DNA from: Tumebacillus_A lipolyticus
Lineage (GTDB): Bacteria > Bacillota > Bacilli > Tumebacillales > Tumebacillaceae
Direction of reading: 5' to 3'
Length of the DNA stretch: 64,000 bases
Assembly: GCF_042682745.1 (NCBI RefSeq)
Contig: NZ_JBHUIO010000002.1
Coordinates: forward strand, 1,116,001-1,180,000
Of this stretch, positions 7,371 to 15,555 are shown piece by piece. The notes beneath the pieces were generated by a model. That model worked only from the letters and a program-made list of their open reading frames with translations. It was not told the origin of the DNA and did no database searches. The position numbers and the translations under genes were made by a program. How positions within the stretch are numbered: the first letter of the stretch is position 1; every line of letters begins with the position of its first letter.

Positions 7371-9182
7371 TTACAGCTTTTCGCTGTCGGACAACGCTTT
7401 CCCACCCAGAGCGATATGCAGCGTTTCCAACTGCTCGGTGACGACTGGCGACGGCGCTTCGGTCATCAGATCGGATGCGGAAGACGTTTTCGGGAAGGCG
7501 ATGGTGTCGCGCAGCGATTGGCGGCCCGCCATGATCATGATCATCCGGTCGAGGCCGAGCGCGATGCCGCCGTGTGGCGGTGTGCCGTACTCGAACGCGT
7601 CGAGCAGGAAGCCGAACTGCTCTTGCGCCTCTTCGGCCGAAAAGCCGAGCGCTTGGAACATCTGCTCTTGGATCTCTCGGCGGTAGATCCGCATCGAGCC
7701 GCCGCCGAGCTCATATCCGTTCAGCGCGAGATCGTACGCTTTGGCGCGCACATGGGCCGGATCGGTCGCAAGCTCCGGCAGATCCTCTTCCATCGGCATC
7801 GTGAACGGATGGTGGGCCGCCACATAGCGGTTCGCCTCTTCATCATGTTCGAGCAGCGGGAACTCGGTCACCCAGATGAACTTGAACTGGCTTTCATCGA
7901 TCAGGTTGAGCTCTTTGCCCAGCTTGCTGCGCAGTGCGCCGAGCGAGTCGGCGACCACTTTTTTGCTGTCTGCCGCAAAGAGGAGCAAGTCGCCTTTTTC
8001 GGCGCCCGCCTTGCTGATGATCGCGCTCATCTCCTCTTCGGAGAAGAACTTGGCGATCGGCGATTTCACGCCCTCTTCCTGCACGGCGATCCACGCCATC
8101 CCTTTTGCGCCATAGCGCTTGACGAACGCTTCGAGCTCGTCGATCTGCTTGCGGGAATAGATCGCGCATCCTGGGGCGACCAAGCATTTGACTTCGCCGC
8201 CGTTTTCGATCGCCATGTTGAACACTTTGAACCCACAGCCGCGCACTTGCTCTGTCAGATCTTGCAGCTCAAGGCCGAAGCGAATGTCCGGCTTGTCCGA
8301 ACCGAAGCGGGCCATCGCATCCTGATAGGTGATGCGCGGGAACGGACGAGGTATCTCCACATCGATCGTCGCTTGGAACAGGCCGACCATCATCTCTTCG
8401 ATCATCGCTTGGAATTGCGCCATCGACATGAACGACTGCTCGATGTCCACCTGCGTAAACTCCGGCTGGCGGTCGGCGCGCAAATCTTCGTCGCGGAAGC
8501 AACGAGCGATCTGATAGTAGCGCTCAAAGCCGGACACCATCAGCAGCTGCTTGAACAGCTGCGGAGATTGCGGCAGCGCGTAAAACTCGCCCGGATGCAC
8601 GCGGGATGGCACGAGGTAGTCGCGCGCTCCCTCCGGCGTCGACTTGGTGAGGATCGGCGTCTCCACCTCGATAAACGCGTTTTGATCCAAGAAGTTGCGC
8701 ATGTGCGTGGTCACCTTGGAGCGCAGCAGGAAGATCTTTTGCATCTCCGGGCGGCGCAGGTCGAGATAGCGATATTTCAAGCGCAGGTTTTCATCCACAT
8801 CGACGTTGTCCTGAATGTAGAACGGCGTGTTTTTCGCCGCGTTGAGGATCTCGATCTTCTCGACCTTCACCTCGATCTCCCCGGTTGGAATCTTGCTGTT
8901 GATCGCACCCGCTTCGCGAAGTGCCACCGTGCCTTCCAGCGCGATCACATATTCGTTGCGCAGCTTATCCCCTTGCGCCATCAGCGCATCGCTGTCCGCT
9001 TGCTCGCCCGGTTGAAACACCGCTTGCACGAAGCCTGAGCGGTCGCGCAGGTCGATAAAGATCAGGTTGCCCAGATCGCGGCGGCGCTGCACCCAGCCGG
9101 TGAGAACCACCTTTTGACCCGCATGCTCTTTGCGCAGTTCGCCCGCTTGGTGCGTGCGATACAATGTTTGTTGTTCACTCAT
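7371..9182 (-). CDS. aspS: Aspartyl-tRNA synthetase
   Basis: 603 residues of the long bacterial type. It has an N-terminal OB-fold anticodon-binding domain (W-V-Q-R-R-R-D-L-G near residue 30) and a class II catalytic core. A GAD insertion lies between motifs 2 and 3. The flipping-loop and motif 2 region F-R-D-E-D-L-R-A-D and motif 3 G-L-D-R-M-I-M are intact. It charges tRNA-Asp with aspartate. Whether it also charges tRNA-Asn cannot be judged by eye. The start at 9182 has GGGAGGG upstream. It follows hisS by 21 bases and shares the T-box leader, so both enzymes respond to tRNA charging. Confidence 0.97.
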   Translation of the reverse strand: MSEQQTLYRTHQAGELRKEHAGQKVVLTGWVQRRRDLGNLIFIDLRDRSGFVQAVFQPGEQADSDALMAQGDKLRNEYVIALEGTVALREAGAINSKIPTGEIEVKVEKIEILNAAKNTPFYIQDNVDVDENLRLKYRYLDLRRPEMQKIFLLRSKVTTHMRNFLDQNAFIEVETPILTKSTPEGARDYLVPSRVHPGEFYALPQSPQLFKQLLMVSGFERYYQIARCFRDEDLRADRQPEFTQVDIEQSFMSMAQFQAMIEEMMVGLFQATIDVEIPRPFPRITYQDAMARFGSDKPDIRFGLELQDLTEQVRGCGFKVFNMAIENGGEVKCLVAPGCAIYSRKQIDELEAFVKRYGAKGMAWIAVQEEGVKSPIAKFFSEEEMSAIISKAGAEKGDLLLFAADSKKVVADSLGALRSKLGKELNLIDESQFKFIWVTEFPLLEHDEEANRYVAAHHPFTMPMEEDLPELATDPAHVRAKAYDLALNGYELGGGSMRIYRREIQEQMFQALGFSAEEAQEQFGFLLDAFEYGTPPHGGIALGLDRMIMIMAGRQSLRDTIAFPKTSSASDLMTEAPSPVVTEQLETLHIALGGKALSDSEKL

Positions 9183-9203
9183 CGTTTGTCCCTCCCGTAT
9201 TGA

Positions 9204-10451
9204 CTACCGCTTGCTCTGTACGACTTCGATCAGTTCGGAGAGCGCGACGGTCGTCTGCTCCCCCGTCTCCATATCCTTGAGGTTGGCCACTCCTTGTGCC
9301 AGCTCGTCATCGCCGAGGATGACCACCTGCCGCGCTTTCAGGCGATCGGCCGCTTTCATCTGCGCCTTCATGCTCTTGCCGAGATAGTCTTTGTCGGCGA
9401 TCAGGCCGGCACGGCGCATCTCGTGCAACAGCTTGACCGAATGCTTTTGCGCCGCTTCGCCGAGGGCGACGAAGAAGATGTCGATGCCTTTGGCGATCGG
9501 AAGTTCTACGTTCTGGTTGGCAAGCGCGATCATGACGCGCTCGATGCCGACCGCAAAGCCGATGCCCGGCATCTCCGGTCCGCCGAGCTGTTCGACGAGC
9601 CCGTTGTAGCGACCCCCGCCGGAGAGCGTGGAGCCGTTTTCGATAAACTCAAACGCCGTCTGCGTGTAGTAGTCGAGTCCGCGCACCATGCGCGGGTTGA
9701 CAGTAAACGGGATGCCAAACGATTCGAGATAGGAGCAGACCGCTTGGAAATGGGTGCGATCCTCTTCTGACAGATGATCGAGCATCTCCGGCGCGCCCTG
9801 TGTGAGCTCCTTGCACGTTTCGTTTTTGCAATCGAGGATGCGCATCGGATTGCGATCATAGCGGCTTTGGCAGTCTTTGCACAGCTGCTCTTTGACCGGC
9901 GACAGGTGCTCGCGCAGGATGTCGCGATACGCTGTCCGGCTTTGCGCAGAGCCGACCGAGTTGATCTCCAAGCTGATGTCGGTCAGGCCGAGCTCGGTAA
10001 AGAAGGTCATCGCCAGCGCGATCACTTCCGCATCGATGCTCGGGTCGTTCACGCCGAGCACCTCAGCGCCAAACTGATGAAACTGACGATAGCGGCCCGA
10101 CTGCGGACGCTCATAGCGAAACATCGGTCCCATGTAATACAGCTTGGTCGGCTGCGGCTGCGCGTAGAGCTTGCTTTCCACAAAGGAGCGCACCACCGAC
10201 GCGGTGCCTTCTGGACGCAGGGTCAACGAGCGCTCCCCGCGGTCTTGAAAGGTGTACATCTCCTTTTCGACGATGTCTGTCGTCTCGCCGACACCGCGCG
10301 CGAACAGCTCGGTGTGCTCAAAGATCGGAGTCCGAACTTCTGCTACGTTGAAGCGACGGCAGACCTCGCGTGCTGTCTGCTCGATCAGATGCCATCTCTC
10401 CACATCTCCGGGGAGAATGTCGTTTGTGCCACGTGGGCGGTTGATTAACAT
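9204..10451 (-). CDS. hisS: Histidyl-tRNA synthetase
   Basis: 415 residues, class II. The N-terminus R-P-R-G-T-N-D-I-L-P is a family signature. Motif 2 is around F-R-Y-E-R-P-Q-S-G-R. The histidine-specific segments R-G-L-D-Y-Y-T and S-G-G-G-R-Y-N-G-L are present, and the last 90 residues form the anticodon-binding domain. It is the first gene after the T-box leader. GGAGGAGG lies 10 bases before the ATG. The hisS-aspS pair is a common Firmicutes operon. Confidence 0.97.
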   Translation of the reverse strand: MLINRPRGTNDILPGDVERWHLIEQTAREVCRRFNVAEVRTPIFEHTELFARGVGETTDIVEKEMYTFQDRGERSLTLRPEGTASVVRSFVESKLYAQPQPTKLYYMGPMFRYERPQSGRYRQFHQFGAEVLGVNDPSIDAEVIALAMTFFTELGLTDISLEINSVGSAQSRTAYRDILREHLSPVKEQLCKDCQSRYDRNPMRILDCKNETCKELTQGAPEMLDHLSEEDRTHFQAVCSYLESFGIPFTVNPRMVRGLDYYTQTAFEFIENGSTLSGGGRYNGLVEQLGGPEMPGIGFAVGIERVMIALANQNVELPIAKGIDIFFVALGEAAQKHSVKLLHEMRRAGLIADKDYLGKSMKAQMKAADRLKARQVVILGDDELAQGVANLKDMETGEQTTVALSELIEVVQSKR

Positions 10452-10480
10452 TTTGGATCTGCCTCCTCCAAATAATCAGC

Positions 10481-10770
10481 AAAATAAAAAGCCCCCGCCC
10501 CTAAGCGAACATCGCTTAGGGACGAGAGCTGTGACTTCCCGTGGTACCACCCTATTTGAAGTTGCAGATGCAACTTCCACTCGCCGGGTAACGTCCGGTC
10601 ACGCCTCCCTGCTACCGATCATGCACGCACGATTTTCGCAAGGGGTCCTCCAGGGTGTCTTTCATCAAGGGTGCGCTAGAGAGACACTTTCAGCCGCGGT
10701 GTCTCCTCTCTGACTAGGCCAGTCCTTCACTACTGGGCCCTTTCATCGGATCTCGTTTCGATTGAATTAA
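10481..10770 (-). promoter_or_regulatory. T-box leader of hisS-aspS
   Basis: The minus-strand leader shows the T-box elements in order. A stem I region has an AGTA-type 5' segment and the specifier context GATGAAAGACACC. The conserved antiterminator sequence GGGTGGTACCACG lies at 10540-10552. A strong terminator follows, with a 19-bp stem (10490-10508 with 10512-10530) and a T-rich tail at 10481-10490. The specifier region reads GACAC (10655-10659), which contains both an Asp codon (GAC) and a His codon (CAC). Uncharged tRNA pairing here would favour the antiterminator and switch on hisS and aspS. Confidence 0.95.
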
Positions 10771-10775
10771 GAGTA

Positions 10776-10804
10776 ATCTTACTCAGCGCAAGTTCGTCTG
10801 TCAA
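10776..10804 (-). promoter_or_regulatory. Sigma-A promoter of the hisS-aspS T-box
   Basis: A consensus TTGACA (10799-10804) and TAAGAT (10776-10781) are spaced by 17 bases on the minus strand. It overlaps the last codons and stop of the MFS transporter gene, so T-box transcription begins inside the end of the upstream gene. Confidence 0.85.
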
Positions 10805-12035
10805 GTTTATTTTGTCCACTTTTGCGAAGTATTATCAGCGGCAACAGCCCGAGCGCCACCATCGCACCACCGCCCAGCGCAAAGCAGGCGGTGACGGAGA
10901 GCGATGCGAGCACCGGGCCTGCGATCGCCACCCCGATCGATTCGGAGCCGAACGATGCGGTCGCCCAGATGCTCTGGCAAGAAGACATGCGCCCAAGCGG
11001 CATCTTCTGCTGAATGATCGTCGTCACCGGAATGTCGGTCAAAAAATGGGCGCATCCGATGATGCCGACCGCCAGACAGGCGATCAGCAGCTGTGGCGAA
11101 AGGGCGAGCAATCCGAACATGATCCCGTAGACCGACCAGCCGATCCCGACCATCGTCAAGATGTGCAGGCGCGCCAGCTTTTTCATCAGGGCGGCAGACG
11201 CGAACATGCCGACCGAGAAGCAGGCCATCAACAGCCCGTAGGTGTCGCCTTCGCCACCTAGCCTTTCGCCTGCGAGCAAGGGCAGGCCGACCTTGATCAT
11301 GCCAGCAGACGCGACCAGCCCGAGCGAAGAGAGCAGGATCGAAAACGTGACCGCCCGCTCCTTGCGGATCTCCTTGCCCGCCATCAGCAGATCGGCAAAG
11401 ATCGTCTGATCGCTGCGCTCCGAACGCTCCGCATGCTCTGCTCGCTCCGCTCGTTTCAGCGCGATCTGCCAGACGGTCCACAGCGACAGGAAGAAGCTGA
11501 TGCAATTGATCCAGAGCATCCACTCCACCTGTTCAGCAGCCATCAGCACGCCGCCGAGCAGCATGCCCCCCACCTTGCAGATGCGCTTAGCGCTCTCCGA
11601 GAGCGAGTTGGCGAGCAACAGCTCTTCACGGCGCACGATCTGCGGCAGGACGGCGCGCAGCGAGGGGTGGAAAAAGGCGCGGGCCGATGTGAGCACCACC
11701 GCCACCAGACAGACTTCCCAAAGCGTCAGCCCCCCTGCCAGGTAGCGCAACACCAGATAGAGCATCGCAGCTCCCCGCAGCGCGTCGGTCACGATCATCG
11801 TCAGCCGACGGTTCCAGCGGTCTGCAAATGCGCCTGCGATCAGCCCGAGCACGAGAAACGGCACCGTCTGGCAGAGCACCAGCATCCCGATCGCCGCCGG
11901 GGAACCTGTCATCCGATAGACCAGCCAGACGATGCCGACCTCATAGATCGCATCGCCCAGCTGTGAGAGCAATTGCCCGGAGAAGAGCAGCCTGTAGTTG
12001 CGGTTTTTCAGCAGATCCGAATAGCTAGCGGACAA
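10779..12035 (-). CDS. MFS transporter (drug/siderophore exporter-like)
   Basis: 418 residues with about 12 hydrophobic segments. The loop 2-3 signature A-F-A-D-R-W-N-R-R is typical of the major facilitator superfamily, closest in feel to the MFS_3/EntS-type exporters. A charged stretch between segments 6 and 7 repeats A-E-R / S-E-R units. The substrate is unknown. Its start overlaps the end of the flippase gene by 11 bases, so the two are translated from one transcript. Its last codons contain the hisS promoter. Confidence 0.85.
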   Translation of the reverse strand: MSASYSDLLKNRNYRLLFSGQLLSQLGDAIYEVGIVWLVYRMTGSPAAIGMLVLCQTVPFLVLGLIAGAFADRWNRRLTMIVTDALRGAAMLYLVLRYLAGGLTLWEVCLVAVVLTSARAFFHPSLRAVLPQIVRREELLLANSLSESAKRICKVGGMLLGGVLMAAEQVEWMLWINCISFFLSLWTVWQIALKRAERAEHAERSERSDQTIFADLLMAGKEIRKERAVTFSILLSSLGLVASAGMIKVGLPLLAGERLGGEGDTYGLLMACFSVGMFASAALMKKLARLHILTMVGIGWSVYGIMFGLLALSPQLLIACLAVGIIGCAHFLTDIPVTTIIQQKMPLGRMSSCQSIWATASFGSESIGVAIAGPVLASLSVTACFALGGGAMVALGLLPLIILRKSGQNKLDRRTCAE

Positions 12036-13602
12036 AGCGCTTCACTCCTGGCAAGCGGCGCAGCTCGTCTTTGCTGACCCCTTTTTGCAAGATCATCAGC
12101 GCGCCGAACACTGCCGCCCCCACCGATCCTGCCAAGATCAGCACGATCAGGTTTTCCACGCGCGGCCACGGGATGATCACGTCGAGCGGAATCTTCGTGA
12201 TCGTCCAGACGACGCCCCCCATCACCAGCGAGGCGAACAGCGGCTTGATGATCAGCGATCGGTAGGACATCGGAATTTCGGCCAGCCGTCGCACCGCCGC
12301 GAAGTTGAGGCCGGAAGACAGGATGTAGCCGATCACCGCAGCGATCCCCGCCCCCAAGATGCCAAACTTCGGAACGAGCAGCAGCAACAGCACAAGCTTG
12401 AGGCCAAGCCCGGCAAACATGTTGCGGATCGGCAAGTACATAAAGCCCATCGCCTGCAAAATATAGCAACAGACCAGCTCATAGGAGGAGAAGATCGCCA
12501 TCCAGGAGATCGCCGCGATCGTATCCGCTCCCTTCAGGTCGGTAAACAGGGCGATGTCGATCGGCCCTGCCAACACGTAGAGCCCGACTGCAGTCGGAAA
12601 GGCGAAGAGCGAAGTCAAGCGAAACGCGGTGATCACACGATCGTTTCGCAGCTTGATGTTCTTCTGGGCGATCGCCTCCGAGATGGCGGGCATCAGCGAG
12701 AGACCGACGGCGACGGCGAGCGACAGCGGAAGCGCGATCAGGCGCAGCGCCCGCGCCGTGTAGACGCCAAACTCGGAGGTGGCGACCTCCTTGGTCCAAT
12801 CAAAACCGAACATCAGCAAATTGGTGATCGTAAACGAATCCATCATCTGAGAGAGCGGAAGCACGATCGAGGACAGCGAGATCGGAATCGAAATTTTTAA
12901 GATTTTGCGCAGCACCACTTTGTTCGGCACGGTGGATGGTCGGATGTACTTCTTGCGGTTTTCCCGCCGCTGCTTGACCACATGTCTGCCGAGATAGAAC
13001 AGGGAGGCCAGCGCGCCGAGCACAGAGGAGAACGTCGCGACAGCTGCGACCGTCCTCGGCTCCGCGTTCAGGCTGACGGAGATGTAGACCCCGACCAAGA
13101 TCACCGTCACCCGCACCAGCTGTTCGACCACCTGTGAATTGCCTGAGATCGCCATCGATTGATGGCCTTGTATATACCCGCGCATCGCGGCGAGCAGCGG
13201 CACGATCAACAGCGCAAACGCCAGAGCGCGGATCGCCGTCGAGCTGTTGTAGTCGCCCATCATCACCCCGATGGTGCCGCCGAGCAGCATCAGCAGCACG
13301 AAGACGACGACGCCCGCCACCGCTAAAAACCGCGCCCCCACACGGTACAGCTGATCGGCGCCCGCAAAGTCGCGCAATGCGCTTCTCTCCGCGACCAGCT
13401 TGGAGATCGCGAGCGGAATGCCAGCGGTCGCGAGCGTCAGCATCACCACATAGATCGCATAGGCGTTCTGGTACAACCCCATTGCGTAATCCTTCGCCAT
13501 ATTCTGAAACGGTACGATGTATACAACCCCGAGAATCTTCGAGATCAAACCAGCTGCAGCCAAAGACAGAGCGCCGGCTGCCAAACCCTTTTTTGCTGAC
13601 AT
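12025..13602 (-). CDS. MOP-superfamily flippase (YtgP/SpoVB/MurJ-like)
   Basis: 525 residues with about 14 membrane segments, the size and layout of the polysaccharide-transport branch of the MOP flippases. The opening (G-A-L-S-L-A-A-A-G-L-I-S-K-I-L-G) and the motif G-Y-I-Q-G-H-Q-S-M are characteristic of SpoVB/YtgP proteins. Members move lipid-linked wall precursors across the membrane: B. subtilis YtgP acts as a lipid II flippase and SpoVB works in spore cortex formation. Which role applies here cannot be told from sequence alone. It is the first gene of a two-gene unit with the MFS transporter. Confidence 0.87.
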   Translation of the reverse strand: MSAKKGLAAGALSLAAAGLISKILGVVYIVPFQNMAKDYAMGLYQNAYAIYVVMLTLATAGIPLAISKLVAERSALRDFAGADQLYRVGARFLAVAGVVVFVLLMLLGGTIGVMMGDYNSSTAIRALAFALLIVPLLAAMRGYIQGHQSMAISGNSQVVEQLVRVTVILVGVYISVSLNAEPRTVAAVATFSSVLGALASLFYLGRHVVKQRRENRKKYIRPSTVPNKVVLRKILKISIPISLSSIVLPLSQMMDSFTITNLLMFGFDWTKEVATSEFGVYTARALRLIALPLSLAVAVGLSLMPAISEAIAQKNIKLRNDRVITAFRLTSLFAFPTAVGLYVLAGPIDIALFTDLKGADTIAAISWMAIFSSYELVCCYILQAMGFMYLPIRNMFAGLGLKLVLLLLLVPKFGILGAGIAAVIGYILSSGLNFAAVRRLAEIPMSYRSLIIKPLFASLVMGGVVWTITKIPLDVIIPWPRVENLIVLILAGSVGAAVFGALMILQKGVSKDELRRLPGVKRFVR

Positions 13603-13655
13603 AAACGGTCCCCTACTCGTCCAGTATTTTGCCTACCTTCCACTGTAACACAAAA

Positions 13656-13682
13656 GAAAACCCCGTTCCATCACGAACGGGG
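13656..13682 (-). terminator. Intrinsic terminator of hemZ
   Basis: An 8-bp CCCCGTTC stem is followed by TTTTC on the minus strand. The hemZ stop codon lies inside the loop, so the terminator overlaps the end of the gene. Confidence 0.8.
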
Positions 13683-15185
13683 CATCGCGGTCTCGGTAAA
13701 CAGTTCGCGGAGTTTCGCAAGCTTTTTGTGGGTCGTCGCGTCAACAGAGTCCACGTACGCTTTCGGCTCTTTCGCGTTGTAGATGTGACCGAGAAACTCG
13801 CCTTTTTTATACAGCTTGGTCGAAGCGCCGCCGCCAAGCCCGATGATCGTCTGGCGCTCCTCCATGATCGCGATGTTGTAGACCGAATCTTTCCCCGGCA
13901 TCGCATAGCCGACGTTTTCCAGGTTGCCCAAGATGTCCTTCTGGCGATACACGTAGTAGGGGTGGTAGCCGAGCCCGCTTGCCCAATCGGCCGTCTCCGC
14001 CATCATCTGCCGAACGACCTGCGTGTGCGGAATCTCGTACGCATCCTTCTCTTTCGTCACATTGGACGTGCGCTTAAAGGACATCGTGTGCACCGTGACC
14101 GAATCGGGCATCAGCGCTTCGATGCGCTCCCTCGTATGGCGGACATCGTCGACCGTCTCCCCCGGCAGTCCGAGGATCATGTCCATGTTGATGTTCTCAA
14201 ATCCGGCCTCTCTGACCAGATGAAACCGCTTGTCGACGATGTTTGGCGTGTGTCCGCGGCCGATCACCTTCAGCGTCTCCGCTTTGAACGTCTGCGGATT
14301 GACCGAGACGCGGTTGACTCCGTATTTGCGCATCACCTCGACGCGCTCCGGCGTGATCGTGTCCGGGCGGCCCGCTTCGACCGTAAACTCGCGCCATCTG
14401 TCCGCATCGGGGATCTGGCGGTAGAGCGCTTCAAAGACGCGGGTCAGCTCTTTCGCCTGCAGGGAGGTCGGCGTGCCGCCGCCGAGGTAGACGCTGGTCA
14501 CGCCGATCGACTCCTCCTGCAAAAATTGGCCGATCGCTGCAAACTCGCGCTCCAGCGCATCGAGGAAAGCGGGCGCATAGGTCGCCTTGTCCTCCATCGA
14601 ATAGGCGGGAAACGTGCAGTACGCGCAGTGTGTCGGACAGAACGGAATCCCGATGTAGAGCGAGACCTGCTTGTCGATCTGATAGAGATCGGGCACCGCG
14701 CGCAGCTGCACGTCGGCGATCTGAAGCAACAGGTCGATGCGCTCCTGCGAGATCAAATACTGGTCGCGCATGATCGCGCGAATCTGGTCGAAGCTCGTCC
14801 CCGCTTCGATCAGGTTGTGGACGAGCTTCAGCGGTCGCACGCCGGTCAGGATTCCCCACGGTTGCCCCTGTCCGGTCAACCGTTCGAGCACTTCGTGCAA
14901 GACGAAGAGCACCGCTTGCTTGCTCCGCTTCTTGCGCTGCGCCTCCACCGGCGGTTCTACCACCCGCCCCTGCACGCACTCTTCGCGCTGCCCGCTTCGG
15001 CGGTCGTACAGTTCTGCGCGAGCGACCACATAGTCGTCTCGCTGCTCGATCAGGGATAGCTTTATATGGAGTAACGCTTCCTCCTGCTCGTCGAAGACCA
15101 CCACTGCATCTTCTAAAAACAGGTGGGTCAGCCGCTCTGTTTCACGTTGGTAGTTCAGGTTGCCAAGATCGATGCGAATCTGCAT
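13671..15185 (-). CDS. hemZ: HemZ-type coproporphyrinogen III dehydrogenase-like radical SAM enzyme
   Basis: 504 residues, the length of Bacillus HemZ and longer than HemW/HemN because of an N-terminal domain of about 160 residues. The radical-SAM cluster motif is P-F-C-P-T-H-C-A-Y-C, followed by the glycine-rich G-G-G-T-P-T. Family members open S-adenosylmethionine with a [4Fe-4S] cluster and are thought to act in oxygen-independent haem synthesis. HemZ activity itself is less well established than HemN. GGAGGTGA precedes the ATG at 15185. A 57-residue gene lies 50 bases upstream and probably shares its transcript. Confidence 0.9.
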   Translation of the reverse strand: MQIRIDLGNLNYQRETERLTHLFLEDAVVVFDEQEEALLHIKLSLIEQRDDYVVARAELYDRRSGQREECVQGRVVEPPVEAQRKKRSKQAVLFVLHEVLERLTGQGQPWGILTGVRPLKLVHNLIEAGTSFDQIRAIMRDQYLISQERIDLLLQIADVQLRAVPDLYQIDKQVSLYIGIPFCPTHCAYCTFPAYSMEDKATYAPAFLDALEREFAAIGQFLQEESIGVTSVYLGGGTPTSLQAKELTRVFEALYRQIPDADRWREFTVEAGRPDTITPERVEVMRKYGVNRVSVNPQTFKAETLKVIGRGHTPNIVDKRFHLVREAGFENINMDMILGLPGETVDDVRHTRERIEALMPDSVTVHTMSFKRTSNVTKEKDAYEIPHTQVVRQMMAETADWASGLGYHPYYVYRQKDILGNLENVGYAMPGKDSVYNIAIMEERQTIIGLGGGASTKLYKKGEFLGHIYNAKEPKAYVDSVDATTHKKLAKLRELFTETAMPRS

Positions 15186-15235
15186 GGATCGTCACCTCCA
15201 GATACCAGTGTACCCATCCCCCCTCGCACCGTCCA

Positions 15236-15409
15236 CTATTTTTGCATCTTTGCCCGCAGATGCTGCACCTCGCGGGAGGTCAGCGAAAATTCGGTCGCCA
15301 GCTCCACATCTTCCATGTACTGCGACTTTTGCAAAAAATCGTGAAAATCGACGTTCATCAGCCGCCGATTCGTAAAGGTCGCTACTTGTTGATGGATCGT
15401 TTTCCGCAT
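15236..15409 (-). CDS. Small uncharacterised protein (57 residues) upstream of hemZ
   Basis: A complete small gene: ATG at 15409 with GGAGG 8 bases upstream, and TAG at 15236-15238. The protein is soluble, rich in Gln, Phe and charged residues, with no cysteine or membrane segment. Its C-terminal half looks helical, ending T-S-R-E-V-Q-H-L-R-A-K-M. I do not recognise a family. Its reading frame, ribosome site and 50-base spacing to hemZ argue that it is real and part of the same transcript. Confidence 0.65.
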   Translation of the reverse strand: MRKTIHQQVATFTNRRLMNVDFHDFLQKSQYMEDVELATEFSLTSREVQHLRAKMQK

Positions 15410-15555
15410 GGATGTGCCCTCCTCGACTGTCGCTTTTTGCCTGTCTTTAGTCTTCCCTGTCGCTTTCGAATCTAACGGTGTCGAAGGGGAGGATTTTAGA
15501 AAAAAGGTCGCGAAATGATCGTCAAAGTCAGCGAGTAGAGGGGGCCGAGGAAGTG

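Noticed and set aside
7278..9038. 586-codon open frame opposite aspS
   Set aside because: It is antisense to an unmistakable aspS. Long antisense frames are common in high-GC DNA and this one shows no family motif.
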